DNA of 64,000 nucleotides from Arsenophonus fragariae (GTDB taxonomy: Bacteria; Pseudomonadota; Gammaproteobacteria; Enterobacterales; Enterobacteriaceae). Shown one piece after another: positions 37,884 through 47,405 of the stretch; the first letter of the stretch is position 1; the number at the start of each line of letters is the position of its first letter. A program made the position numbers and the translations under genes. Under the pieces are notes generated by a model that did no database searches, was not told the origin of the DNA, and worked only from the letters and a program-made list of their open reading frames with translations. The stretch is taken from positions 1-64,000 of the forward strand of contig JBDPYZ010000007.1 of NCBI GenBank assembly GCA_047291315.1, in the 5' to 3' direction.

Positions 37884-38962
37884 CTAAAAAGTAATTACCT
37901 CACCTGAATTTATCACACTCAAATTACCAATTTCAAAAGGCAAGGGTTAGCTATTAAAAAATACCAGCTCCAGGCTAGCAAATACCATTAAAAGTTACGT
38001 TGTAATGAAGAAAAATCCTATGAATGAATCGCCTTTTGTTAAAACAAGTGAACTGGCGAAAAGGTACAAAGTTAAAACACACACCATTAGACTGTGGGCG
38101 GGTAATGGAAAACAACGATGGGAAGGTTTTACGTGCCCTAAATTTAAATCCAATGAGCTTAATTTTGCATGGCTGGATATTCTAGACTGGGAGAATGGTA
38201 AACGATTTGAGTAACCTTATTCCACCAGCGTTGATAAGCTTCTCACTGTTCTTCAAGGTAAGCGTGCGTGTCATAGACCTGCCAAACACCCGGTAATTTA
38301 TGGCCTAACATGATTTCAGCAACATGAGGCTAGATTAAATCTGCAACACCTGTTCGCATGGTTTTACGTAAATCGTGAATTAATCAGTTGGTGTAATTCT
38401 CAAATCTATTCACCATTTTTTATTCAGGTCATTGACAAAACTTAGGTGTCCACCTACGCATAAGGATTTACCCTCGTCACGATAAACAAATAATCACTGC
38501 TATGACTTAATTGTCGCGCGGTTTTAATCAGTTTTTCTGCCGCTGGAATGATGGGACGAATAATAGACTTTTTACTTTTTTCCTGTTTTATGACTTTCCG
38601 GCACTACTGTCCATAACCCTTTAATGAAATCGAAATCTTTAATTTTCTCTTTTAGCAACTCTCCTATCCGTCAACCAAACAATAGTGCCAGTTTTATTAT
38701 CAGGGCGTTTCTGGGGTTATAGTCTGTGGCATCAATTAACGCAAATAATCCCCCTACGTATTCCACAGCGATGAGCTGTTTTGACATAACGTAAGATCCG
38801 CGCACCTACCGCAGGTTTTGATTTTACCACATCCTCTATTAGCGATAGCCAGACATGCAGGTGAGTTTCGTCATGTCGCAGACTCCCAATCTTGTGAAAT
38901 ACATAAATTTCAAATGACCGTAATATCTCTCCAGCTTTTACCTGTACATCCTTAAGCGACTT
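37673..38962 (+). repeat. 1.29-kb direct repeat, copy B
   Basis: This is the partner of 3081-4370 at constant offset 34592, with only two observed differences. It covers the membrane protein, excisionase and most of the integrase relic, including its shared stops. Confidence 0.9.
38005..38214 (+). CDS. Excisionase-like HTH protein, copy B
   Basis: Identical to the 69-aa protein at 3413. It has a helix-turn-helix (TSELAKRYKVKTHTIRLWA) and a tryptophan-rich C-terminal half. It lies tail to tail with the dead integrase. The frame is intact. Confidence 0.6.
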   Translation: MKKNPMNESPFVKTSELAKRYKVKTHTIRLWAGNGKQRWEGFTCPKFKSNELNFAWLDILDWENGKRFE

Positions 38963-39289
38963 ATCCCACCAGTCACGAATAACGGACTCAACCGTTTGGG
39001 CATCAATCGACTGTTTCTTCCTGGTGCGCTTAACCACTTTAGGATTTCTGTGTTGCTCCAGTTCCCCACGATAAAAATGCGCACTGTCGCGTGCCTTTTT
39101 TAGACTTATGGCCGGATAAGTTCCAATATCTATCCACTCTCCTTTCACCCGCCAGCGATAACGATACTGGAAAATGACTTTACCTTTGGGTGTAACCCGA
39201 ACAGATAAACCATCTCTGTCAGATTTAGTTATCATCTTATCTTGCGTCTTATTATGTACCGCTCTTAACCACGAATCCGTTACCGACAT
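38182..39289 (-). pseudogene. int: P4-type tyrosine integrase, copy B (dead C-terminal half)
   Basis: ATG 39289 opens MSVTDSWLRAVHNKTQDKMI, then DRDGLSVRVTPKGKVIFQYR and GEWIDIGTYPAISLKKARDS (DUF4102). The core-binding part is TVESVIRDWWDKSLKDVQVK and HVWLSLIEDVVKSKPAVGAR. The frame stops at 38732. The catalytic domain is present only as fragments riddled with stops, which are the same stops as in copy A. N-terminal 185 codons are intact, unlike in copy A. Confidence 0.85.
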
Positions 39290-39500
39290 TTTATTTCCCC
39301 TTGCATTTTAATTTTCATGATATTTTATGTACACGGATATGAACATAAATTTCATGACACAAGGATTATGATATGTGACTAAAAGCAGCTATCATTTACA
39401 ATGATATAAAATAAAATCAATATAAAACAATAAATTAATTATAAAAAAGTAGGCTATTAATGACTATTAACGATTGGGATTGTGGGTGATAGTTTAATAT

Positions 39501-39660
39501 TATTTATTATAAGAATAAAGCAATGCTAACATTATCATAAACGACAAAAATAGCTGATAATCTCCCTGCGATAAATTTATAATATGCCAGTTTGATTAAA
39601 AAATTTAACAATCCAATTTTTATGTCATGTCCTGATATAATTTATTACTAAATTAAATCA
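39501..39660. other. Prophage B/chromosome junction, AT-rich
   Basis: No gene is visible between the end of homology with prophage A (about 39500) and yfeY. The right attachment site should lie here. Confidence 0.4.
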
Positions 39661-40266
39661 TTATTGTGCAGACCAAATAATACTACTCACTTTCCAATTA
39701 GCTAAAACATCATTTGATGGCACTAAATGTTTAGGGCCACTCCACTTGCCAGAAAAACGATAAATGACATGGGTAGATTGAGGAGAAACACAATTGATTG
39801 TTAACATATTGGTTTGATTTGGATCAAGGTAACAGCTGCCTTGCACAGCATTTTGGTAGATTTGAGAAAATGGTGTTCCTACCTGTGTCTCCCATACTGT
39901 TTTAATATCTTCATCCATGATTTCAATTCGATTAACTTCTCCCTTTTCAACACCATAAATAGCTATCTTTTCTCGATCATTTTTTATACCTTGAAAAAGA
40001 TACATTAACTGCCCCTGCTCAATTTGCATTCCAGTGCGAAAATGATATCTCTTATCTAACTCTGCTGAAATAATCTCTTCGTTCATCCGGGTCATTTTAT
40101 TAATCTGACCAACTCCGGTATCGGAAATTCTAACTGAACTAGCAAACCAATTCATTGGATATAAACTTGACCATAAAATACTGTTACATCCTGTTAGTGA
40201 TAATATGCTCGTTACAAATGACACTTTTAACCAAAAAAATCGGCTGTTCCCAAAAAGTTGTGGCAT
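39661..40266 (-). CDS. yfeY: RpoE-regulated lipoprotein YfeY
   Basis: This 201-aa protein has a lipoprotein signal (SFVTSILSLTGCNS, with lipidated Cys about residue 27). It shows the YfeY features ISDTGVGQINKMTRMNEEII, VGTPFSQIYQNAVQGSCYLD, YRFSGKWSGPKHLVPSNDVL and ANWKVSSIIW. In E. coli it is in the sigma-E regulon; its role is unknown. It precedes ypeA and hemF as in E. coli, and marks the return to chromosomal DNA. It is intact. Confidence 0.88.
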   Translation of the reverse strand: MPQLFGNSRFFWLKVSFVTSILSLTGCNSILWSSLYPMNWFASSVRISDTGVGQINKMTRMNEEIISAELDKRYHFRTGMQIEQGQLMYLFQGIKNDREKIAIYGVEKGEVNRIEIMDEDIKTVWETQVGTPFSQIYQNAVQGSCYLDPNQTNMLTINCVSPQSTHVIYRFSGKWSGPKHLVPSNDVLANWKVSSIIWSAQ

Positions 40267-40558
40267 ACCCCCCCCTTGAAATCAATTTACAACATAATAA
40301 AAAAAGTAAAAATATCAATAATTTTATTTAAAATTTATTTATGATGTGTGAAATTAGCAGTATGATAGAATACAAGCTAATAATCTACAAAAAAGCATGT
40401 AAAGCAAACCATTTCCAAATATAGCTGCGAATTAACTTTTATTAATCTGACAATTTTAAAATAACTCAACAATGCCAATAAAAAATTTCCGAAAAATAAA
40501 TTAACAAAATTTTATATCAAAAAAATAAGTATTGGTATCATCAAATTAATCGAATTGA

Positions 40559-40993
40559 TCACTCAAACGCTCGATCATCAATTAATCGTTTAGTATATAG
40601 AATATTTTCCTGCAGCAACTCTTCGTAGGCCATTTTCTCACATATACAGATGGTAGCATCATTCTTTTCGGGTATTAAAAACATAATTTGTGGGCAACCT
40701 TTAGCAATTAATTTTTTTTCTAAACGACTAATTAATGCATTGGCAATCCCTCTACCACGATATTCAGGGTGAACAGCTAAATAATAAGCAGAGCCTTGAT
40801 AACCATCGTATCCTCCCATAATTGTACCAACAACTTCACCCGCCATTTCAGCTACTAAAAAAAGATCTGCACCAGATAACATCTTACGCTCGATATCCGC
40901 TTCAGGATCTCTATCTGTTTGGATTAACTGACAAAGTTCCCATAATATGATGATTTCTTCAAAATCATCTTGCCGAAAAGTTCTTATTTCCAT
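40559..40993 (-). CDS. ypeA: GNAT acetyltransferase YpeA
   Basis: At 144 aa it is the family length. It begins MEIRTFRQDDFEEIIILWE. The acetyl-CoA-binding loop is YLAVHPEYRGRGIANALISR (R-G-x-G-I-A) and the region KGCPQIMFLIPEKN follows. The substrate is not known. In E. coli it is followed by amiA and hemF; amiA is absent here. Confidence 0.9.
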   Translation of the reverse strand: MEIRTFRQDDFEEIIILWELCQLIQTDRDPEADIERKMLSGADLFLVAEMAGEVVGTIMGGYDGYQGSAYYLAVHPEYRGRGIANALISRLEKKLIAKGCPQIMFLIPEKNDATICICEKMAYEELLQENILYTKRLIDDRAFE

Positions 40994-41630
40994 ATTTTCT
41001 TACCTACTTAGCGAGGAATAAAGATTTTCATTCTTATTATCTAAACAACAATAATGGTAGCAAAATAAAATGAATCAGATAACACCTAAAATGTTGATTT
41101 TATACCCCATGAATCATTATTTTACTTTTAAATAATTAAATTTAATTACAAATAAATCATATAGTTATTAAGAATAACCCATTATTCTATTTACTTAACA
41201 CAGCTCTCCTTAGCATTTCAATACAAAGTAATTAAAATTTACTAAAATAATAATATCAACACTAAATAATAGTAGAATTTTATTATCTAAAATTAATTTC
41301 AGATTAAATCCATTCTGACTATAAGCAAATAGATAAATACTCCCACTTTTTAGCTAAAGTTGGTTGCTGTTAACTTTACTAACCAATAATTATAGTTTTA
41401 ACCATAGACTTAAACTGGCAACAACGACAGTTTTATAAATAGACTGCAATCATCTTACTTAGCTAACGAATACATGCATCACTCTACTATTAATATCAAT
41501 AGGCAATCATGTTTAATATTTTGATACCGTTATTGCTATATTAACAGATCCAATCAATAATAAAATGAACTAAGACAGCATTAAGTGTATAATTAAACAC
41601 TGATCTAATACTCTAATAATAATTAATATT
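40994..41630. other. Gene-free gap where amiA is expected
   Basis: About 640 bp of very AT-rich sequence separates ypeA and hemF. No AmiA fragment, RNA or long ORF could be recognised on either strand. The region must hold the hemF promoter (AT-rich boxes near 41590-41620) but I could not fix it. Confidence 0.5.
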
Positions 41631-42539
41631 ATGAATATGCCCAATATTAATGCAGTGAAAGCATTTCTTCTCACTTTGCAAGATAAGCTCTGTCAGCAAC
41701 TTGAACATGTCGATAGCATCACAAAATTTGCAGAACATAACTGGCAACATAAACAAAAAGGAGGAGGTCGTAGCCGTATATTAAAAAATGGAACAATTTT
41801 TGAGCAGGCGGGTGTCAATTTTTCACATATAAGTGGTGAGCAATTACCTGCTTCTGCCACAGAAAATCGCCACCAACTAGTAGGGCGTCGCTATCAAGCA
41901 ATGGGTGTTTCTTTAGTTACTCATCCACTCAATCCTTATATTCCAACAGCTCATGTTAATGTCCGTTTTTTCATTGCAGAAAAAGCAGGTGAACCATCCG
42001 TATGGTGGTTTGGCGGTGGATTTGATTTAACTCCCTATTATGGCTTTGAAGAAGATATTATACACTGGCATAAGGCTGCAAAGTCTTTATGTTTACCTTA
42101 CGGAAAAGAGATTTATCCCAACTATAAAAAATGGTGTGATCGCTATTTTTTTATCAAACATCGCAATGAACCACGCGGTATTGGTGGTCTTTTCTTTGAT
42201 GATTTAAACCAACCTGATTTTACTACCTGCTTTCACTTTACGCAGGATGTAGGTAACGGTTTTCTTAATGCATATTTACCAATTGTTGAAAAAAGAAAAA
42301 AGACAGCTTGGGGTGAGCGCGAACGCCAATTTCAATTATATCGCCGAGGACGTTACGCAGAATTTAACCTGGTATGCGATCGTGGAACCCTGTTCGGGCT
42401 ACAGACTGGTGGTAGAACAGAGTCAATTTTAATGTCCTTACCACCACTAGTACGCTGGGAATATAACTATCATCCTGAATCCAATTCAGATGAAGAAAAA
42501 CTATATAACCATTTTTTAATTGAAAAAGAGTGGGTATAA
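41631..42539 (+). CDS. hemF: Oxygen-dependent coproporphyrinogen III oxidase
   Basis: HemF converts coproporphyrinogen III to protoporphyrinogen IX using O2. At 302 aa it is full-length. Conserved blocks include GGGRSRILKNGTIFEQAGVN and FSHISGEQLPASA, AHVNVRFFIAEK with the active-site His, WWFGGGFDLTPYYGFEED, RGIGGLFFDDL and YRRGRYAEFNLVCDRGTLFG. One family Trp in FNLVWDRGT is Cys here. It converges on der. Confidence 0.96.
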   Translation: MNMPNINAVKAFLLTLQDKLCQQLEHVDSITKFAEHNWQHKQKGGGRSRILKNGTIFEQAGVNFSHISGEQLPASATENRHQLVGRRYQAMGVSLVTHPLNPYIPTAHVNVRFFIAEKAGEPSVWWFGGGFDLTPYYGFEEDIIHWHKAAKSLCLPYGKEIYPNYKKWCDRYFFIKHRNEPRGIGGLFFDDLNQPDFTTCFHFTQDVGNGFLNAYLPIVEKRKKTAWGERERQFQLYRRGRYAEFNLVCDRGTLFGLQTGGRTESILMSLPPLVRWEYNYHPESNSDEEKLYNHFLIEKEWV

Positions 42540-42545
42540 AACATG

Positions 42546-42575
42546 AACTGCACACTTATTTTCAAGCGTACAGTT
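42546..42575 (-). terminator. Hairpin between hemF and der
   Basis: A 12-bp stem (AACTGTACGCTT ... AAGTGTGCAGTT on the minus strand, with two G-U pairs) and a six-base loop lies between the convergent stops. It pairs better as minus-strand RNA, so it probably ends the der transcript. The T run is poor. Confidence 0.5.
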
Positions 42576-42580
42576 TGTTA

Positions 42581-44062
42581 TTAACGTTTTTTAAGATATG
42601 CTATTAGACGTTTACGCTTACGTAACTGCGCTGGCGTCAATTTATTTTTCTTACCAGCATATGGGTTATCGCCTTCTTTAAATTGAATACGTATCGGCGT
42701 CCCCATAACCTGTAATGTGCGGCGAAAATAGTTCATTAAATAACGTTTGTAGGAATCGGGTAAATCAGCGACTTGATTGCCATGGATGACCACAATAGGT
42801 GGATTATAACCACCTGCATGAGCATATTTCATTTTCACTCTACGGCCCCTTATCAGTGATGGCTGATGTTCTTCTTCTGCCATTTTCATAATCCGTGTTA
42901 ATAATGCTGTACCCACTCGCCGGGTTGCCGATTCATAAGCTTCATGAATGGACTCAAATAAATTAACAACACCATTACCATGCAATGCTGAAATAAAATG
43001 AACTTTGGAAAAATCAATAAATCCTAATCGTAAATCCAGCATATCTTTTACCGATTGACGATCTTCTTGTGACATACCATCCCACTTATTGACCACAATC
43101 ACCAGAGAACGCCCAGCATTCAAAATAAAGCCTAATAATGATAAGTCTTGATCAGAAATCCCTTTCCGGGCATCAATAACAAGTAAAACAACATTAGCAT
43201 CTTCAATTGATTGCAACGTTTTGATCACAGAGAACTTTTCGACGGTTTCAGTTATTTTTCCCCTTTTACGTACACCGGCAGTATCAATCAGTACATATTC
43301 ACATCCATCCCGCTCCATCGGAATATAAATGCTATCACGGGTGGTACCAGGCATATCGTAAACAACTACCCGGTCCTCTCCTAAAATACAGTTAGTTAAT
43401 GTCGATTTACCGACATTTGGCCGACCAACAATAGCTAACTTAATCGGTAGTGAACGCGGATCAAAGGCTTTTTCTTCACTATTTTCAATCGCTACTTTCT
43501 CTTCCTGAGCAAGCCAATAAGCCGCATTGGCCTCCTCTTCCGATAATTCTATATCATTAGCTAATTTTTGCGGTGAATAGAGAGAAACCACTTTTTCAAT
43601 CAGTTGAGTAACACCACGTCCATGGGATGCTGCAATGGGATAAATATCTTTGATACCAAGTGCATAAAAATCACCTAATACGGTATCAATATCTAAACCA
43701 TCGGTTTTATTTGCTACCAGGTAAGTGTCCTTTTTGCGACTGCGCAAATGTTTAGCAATCGCTTTATCTCCCGGTATCAACCCCGAGCGAACATCAACCA
43801 TAAAAAAAACAATATCAGCTTCTTCAATCGCCAGTAAGGATTGGGAAACCATATAGGTTTCTATTCCCTCTTCGGAACCATCGATACCACCGGTATCAAT
43901 AATAATGAATTCCTGCCCTACAAACTCTGCTTTGCCGTATTTTCGGTCACGCGTTAAACCAGGAAAATCAGCAACCAGTGCATCCCTAGTTCGAGTTAAT
44001 CGGTTAAATAAGGTAGATTTTCCTACATTTGGACGCCCTACTAACGCAATGACAGGTATCAT
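42581..44062 (-). CDS. der: Ribosome biogenesis GTPase Der
   Basis: Der (EngA) is a double-GTPase needed for 50S assembly. The 493-aa protein has two G1 loops (ALVGRPNVGKSTLFNRL at residue 7 and LAIVGRPNVGKSTLTNCIL near 210). It has DTGG and DTAG switch motifs, NKTDG and NKWD base-recognition motifs, and a C-terminal KH-like domain ending KRKRLIAYLKKR. It heads the conserved der-bamB-yfgM-hisS-ispG-rodZ block. It is intact. Confidence 0.97.
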   Translation of the reverse strand: MIPVIALVGRPNVGKSTLFNRLTRTRDALVADFPGLTRDRKYGKAEFVGQEFIIIDTGGIDGSEEGIETYMVSQSLLAIEEADIVFFMVDVRSGLIPGDKAIAKHLRSRKKDTYLVANKTDGLDIDTVLGDFYALGIKDIYPIAASHGRGVTQLIEKVVSLYSPQKLANDIELSEEEANAAYWLAQEEKVAIENSEEKAFDPRSLPIKLAIVGRPNVGKSTLTNCILGEDRVVVYDMPGTTRDSIYIPMERDGCEYVLIDTAGVRKRGKITETVEKFSVIKTLQSIEDANVVLLVIDARKGISDQDLSLLGFILNAGRSLVIVVNKWDGMSQEDRQSVKDMLDLRLGFIDFSKVHFISALHGNGVVNLFESIHEAYESATRRVGTALLTRIMKMAEEEHQPSLIRGRRVKMKYAHAGGYNPPIVVIHGNQVADLPDSYKRYLMNYFRRTLQVMGTPIRIQFKEGDNPYAGKKNKLTPAQLRKRKRLIAYLKKR

Positions 44063-44130
44063 TTTTAAGATGCCTCATAAAAATTAAAATCGGTATTCTG
44101 ATTTCAATCTTCAGAATACTAAAAAGATAA

Positions 44131-44156
44131 AACGGCCGCAGAAATTAGCAGCCGTT
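44131..44156 (-). terminator. Rho-independent terminator of bamB
   Basis: On the minus strand AACGGCTGC...GCGGCCGTT is followed by TTTATCTTTTT, 36 bp after the bamB stop. Stem of about 8-9 bp with U run. Confidence 0.8.
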
Positions 44157-44191
44157 AATTCTATCTGAAAAAGTAAGAAAATGTCAGGAAA

Positions 44192-45370
44192 TTAACGTTC
44201 AATCAGATATACGGTTCCATCTTTTCCCTGAATAAGCAATTTATCACTGGCAATAACCGGACGGCTGCGTAACCCCGAACTATCAACTTTATTTTGTGCC
44301 ACAAATTGACCATCTTGGGTATCTAACCAATGAAGATAACCTTCTCCATCACCAATTACTAAATAACCATCATAAATAGCCGGTGCGGTTAAATTACGAT
44401 GTAATAAGCCATCTTGAGTCCATAAAGTGACGCCATCACTTTTGCGAATTGCCAACACGCGATCATTTTGATCAACTAAGTAGATAATATCATTAGCAAC
44501 AATAATATCATTCACCGAGCCTAGATCACGCTTCCAGATAATTTGGCTAGAGCGCATATCCATTGCAACTAAATCACCATTGTACGCAATAGCAAAAATA
44601 GCACCAGAATTGATATCAATAACCGGCGTCATATTAACATCGTGTAAACGTTCAATTTCAGTTGCACCACGAATCTGAGAAATATATTGTTGCCAGGCAA
44701 TCTGTGCTTGAGCTAACATTACGGCACTAATGCGACCACCATCACTACCAATAATCGCGACCCCATAGGCGATAGCTGGTGCTGACTTTCCTCTTACTGA
44801 TAATGTCGAGGTACCTAAATTAATACTCCATTTGCTCTGTCCAGTCTGCGCATCTAGCGCTTGTAATACACCGTTACTGGTATGGATCAATACCAAACCA
44901 TCACTAACTACTGGCTGCGAAAGTGCTTCTCCTGCAATATCCGTTTCCCATGCAATGTCCCCATCGGCCTTACTCAATGCAATAACTTTGCCGGTTTCTG
45001 TTCCTATATAAAGTTTATCCCCTGAAACCGTTAATCCGCTAGAAAGTAATGCCGGCAAATTCTCTGTGAAAAAACCAACTTGTTGTGATAAATCAATTGA
45101 CCATAATATCTCACCTGAATCAACATCCATTGCTTTCACCGTTCCTTTACGATCTGCTGCATAAACAACTGAATCATCGTAAGCTGGTGAAAGTTGAGAA
45201 TAATACCTTCCACTACCATCTCCTATCGAGCGATGCCAGATAATAGAAGGGATAAATTGATTGTCAACCTCAGGTAGAGGAGAAATGACTATAGAATCTT
45301 TTTCCGTTGAGCATCCCATTAATAAAGTCGCTGCCAACAAACCAACCAAGAGAGTTCTACCCAATTGCAT
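44192..45370 (-). CDS. bamB: Outer membrane assembly lipoprotein BamB
   Basis: BamB helps BamA fold beta-barrel proteins. The 392-aa chain starts with a lipoprotein signal (LLVGLLAATLLMGCSTEKDS, lipidated Cys20) and consists of PQQ-type beta-propeller repeats. These have recurring signatures such as VYAADRKGTVKAMDVDSGE, LYIGTETGKVIALSKADGD and VLQALDAQTGQ. It lies in the der-bamB-yfgM order. No defect is visible. Confidence 0.96.
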   Translation of the reverse strand: MQLGRTLLVGLLAATLLMGCSTEKDSIVISPLPEVDNQFIPSIIWHRSIGDGSGRYYSQLSPAYDDSVVYAADRKGTVKAMDVDSGEILWSIDLSQQVGFFTENLPALLSSGLTVSGDKLYIGTETGKVIALSKADGDIAWETDIAGEALSQPVVSDGLVLIHTSNGVLQALDAQTGQSKWSINLGTSTLSVRGKSAPAIAYGVAIIGSDGGRISAVMLAQAQIAWQQYISQIRGATEIERLHDVNMTPVIDINSGAIFAIAYNGDLVAMDMRSSQIIWKRDLGSVNDIIVANDIIYLVDQNDRVLAIRKSDGVTLWTQDGLLHRNLTAPAIYDGYLVIGDGEGYLHWLDTQDGQFVAQNKVDSSGLRSRPVIASDKLLIQGKDGTVYLIER

Positions 45371-45383
45371 GTTAATATTCCTC

Positions 45384-46004
45384 TTAGTTTGGCAAGCTAT
45401 TAATTTTTATTTTTAATATTGTCTTCATCATTTCAGCTCCACTTGATTCAAGTCCTTTAGAATAAGCTGTACGAGCACCAGCAATATCACCTTTTTTCAG
45501 TAATACATCGCCACGAATATCTTCAACAATCGTACTCCATCCTTTATCCTGCACTTGAATCAAAGTAATCAGAGCTTGATCTGTCTTGTTCAAAGCTAAC
45601 TGTACACGTGCCAATCTGATATTAATCAAATCTTTAAGATCATCTAATTTCGCGATTGCTAATGCCTTTAGTAATGCTTTTTCTGCGCCAACAATATCAT
45701 TCTTTTCCACCGCAATTTTTGCTAGCTCAATATTAGTCAATACACCATAAATATTATTTGTTTCATTAGCAAATCGCTCACCAACGACCAGAGCTTGTTT
45801 TGAACCTGTCTGCAATTGAGAAGAAATTTTCTCAAAGGCTTGAGCGCTTTCTAGCAAACGACGCTCCTGATGTGATTGCCAATAATTCCAACCAATAATC
45901 GCGCCAATTCCAACAACTAGCACAATTACTAATACTTTGCCATTATTGACAAAAAAACGTTTAATAGCATCTATCTGTTCGTTTTCAGTGGTATAGACTT
46001 CCAC
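45384..46004 (-). CDS. yfgM: Periplasmic SecYEG-associated protein YfgM
   Basis: The 206-aa protein has one N-terminal membrane anchor (NNGKVLVIVLVVGIGAIIGW) followed by TPR-like helical repeats (AEKALLKALAIAKLDDLKDL and KKGDIAGARTAYSKGLE). YfgM is an ancillary translocon subunit linking SecYEG to periplasmic chaperones. It lies 13 bp before bamB and 10 bp after hisS, forming one operon. Intact. Confidence 0.92.
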   Translation of the reverse strand: MEVYTTENEQIDAIKRFFVNNGKVLVIVLVVGIGAIIGWNYWQSHQERRLLESAQAFEKISSQLQTGSKQALVVGERFANETNNIYGVLTNIELAKIAVEKNDIVGAEKALLKALAIAKLDDLKDLINIRLARVQLALNKTDQALITLIQVQDKGWSTIVEDIRGDVLLKKGDIAGARTAYSKGLESSGAEMMKTILKIKINSLPN

Positions 46005-46014
46005 AGAGTCTCCT

Positions 46015-47292
46015 TTAACCTAAAAGTTCAGTCAAACGTACAGCGATATTCTGCTGAGAAACTTTTTCCTGTTCACCCGTACGTAAATTTTTTATCGTGA
46101 CTTCACCAGATTGACATTCATCTTCACCTAAAATTAAGGCAATTTTCGCATGGTATTTATCTGCTCGAGCTAACTGTTTTTTAAAATTACCGCCGCCATG
46201 ATGAGTAATTAATTTCAAAGCTGGCAGCTGATCGCGAATTTTTTCCGCCAAAACTAATATTGCCTGTTGACTTACCTCACCACAAGCAACCAAATAAACA
46301 TCAACTAAGGTACATTCAGCAACAAAATCTGGATTAATCTGTCGCACCAATAACACCATGCGCTCCATTCCCATCGCAAAACCTACCGCCGAGGTCGCTC
46401 GTCCGCCAAGCTGCTTCACCAGACCATCATAACGCCCACCAGCGCATATCGTACCTTGCGCACCTAATGCATCAGTAACCCACTCAAATACGGTGCGATT
46501 ATAATAATCTAAACCACGAACTAAACGTTGATTAATTTGATATTGAACGCCTGCCGCATCAAGTAATTTACAAAATCCAGTAAAATGTTGTTTAGAATCA
46601 TCATCAAGATAATCACCAAGTAGTGGTGCATCATTAAGCAGTTTTTGCACGTCAGGATTTGTTGAATCAAGGATGCGCAATGGGTTAATCGACAGCCGAC
46701 GTCGGCAATCCTCATCCAATTTATCTTCATACTGTTGCAAAAAAACGACTAAGGCCTGGCGGTATTTTGCTCGTGCTGCTAATGAGCCAATCGAGTTTAA
46801 TTTCAGTGAAACATGTTTAGCAATCCCCAACTCACGCCACCAACGTGCTGTCATAATGATAAGTTCAGCATCAATATCTGGCCCGGCTAAACCAAAAACT
46901 TCTGCACCTAACTGATGGAATTGACGATAACGTCCTTTTTGTGGCCGCTCATAACGAAACATTGGGCCTAAATACCAGAGTCGTTGTTGCTGATTGTACA
47001 ATAAACCATGTTCGATCCCGGCGCGTACACAACCAGCTGTATTCTCTGGACGCAGTGTTAAACTGTCACCATCCCGATCATCAAAGGTATACATCTCTTT
47101 TTCAACCACATCAGTGACTTCACCTATTGCTCGAGAAAATAGTGAGGTTTTCTCTACGATGGGGGTTCGTATCTCACTAAAACCATAACTAGCAAGAATT
47201 TGTTTTAATTTGTTTTCAATTTTTTGCCAGAATTGAATATCGGCAGGAAGACAGTCATTCATACCGCGAATAGATTGAATATTTTTAGCCAC
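46015..47292 (-). CDS. hisS: Histidyl-tRNA synthetase
   Basis: This class II synthetase of 425 aa has motif 1 near PIVEKTSLFSRAIGE and motif 2 FRYERPQKGRYRQFHQLGAE. The histidine loops are VRGLDYYNRTVFEW and CAGGRYDGLVKQLGGRATSA, and motif 3 is VGFAMGMERMVLL. The anticodon-binding domain is complete. The start MAKNIQSIRGMNDCLPADI is standard. It is upstream of yfgM in the same operon. Confidence 0.97.
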   Translation of the reverse strand: MAKNIQSIRGMNDCLPADIQFWQKIENKLKQILASYGFSEIRTPIVEKTSLFSRAIGEVTDVVEKEMYTFDDRDGDSLTLRPENTAGCVRAGIEHGLLYNQQQRLWYLGPMFRYERPQKGRYRQFHQLGAEVFGLAGPDIDAELIIMTARWWRELGIAKHVSLKLNSIGSLAARAKYRQALVVFLQQYEDKLDEDCRRRLSINPLRILDSTNPDVQKLLNDAPLLGDYLDDDSKQHFTGFCKLLDAAGVQYQINQRLVRGLDYYNRTVFEWVTDALGAQGTICAGGRYDGLVKQLGGRATSAVGFAMGMERMVLLVRQINPDFVAECTLVDVYLVACGEVSQQAILVLAEKIRDQLPALKLITHHGGGNFKKQLARADKYHAKIALILGEDECQSGEVTIKNLRTGEQEKVSQQNIAVRLTELLG

Positions 47293-47370
47293 GTTATTTC
47301 TCTATTTAAAAATCTACCATAATATGGATTATAAAAGTGAATATTAACAAGGTGCAATCCATAAACAAAA

Positions 47371-47395
47371 TTGGCTCACCATTATATTGAGCCAA
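47371..47395 (-). terminator. Rho-independent terminator of ispG
   Basis: TTGGCTCA ... TGAGCCAA (8 bp, nine-base loop) is followed by TTTTGTTT on the minus strand, 11 bp after the ispG stop. Confidence 0.8.
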
Positions 47396-47405
47396 TATTA
47401 CTAAA

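Larger units (their letters stand above)
22850..39500. mobile_element. Prophage B, decayed, with two c4/antirepressor cassettes
   Basis: This element separates crr/cysM from yfeY, occupying the position of pdxK to yfeX in E. coli. Genes run rightward except for a zinc-ribbon gene at the left, a cargo pocket (28211-29892) and the integrase at the right edge. The c4-like leader plus BRO-type antirepressor occurs twice (23465 and 30007), and replication genes are split around the cargo. This suggests either a tandem of two related prophages collapsed together or an internal duplication. Most genes are pseudogenes. Limits are approximate. Confidence 0.8.

Noticed and set aside
42364..42555. Minus-strand ORF within hemF
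   Set aside because: It overlaps the intact hemF coding sequence in antisense, with no ribosome site or recognisable protein.
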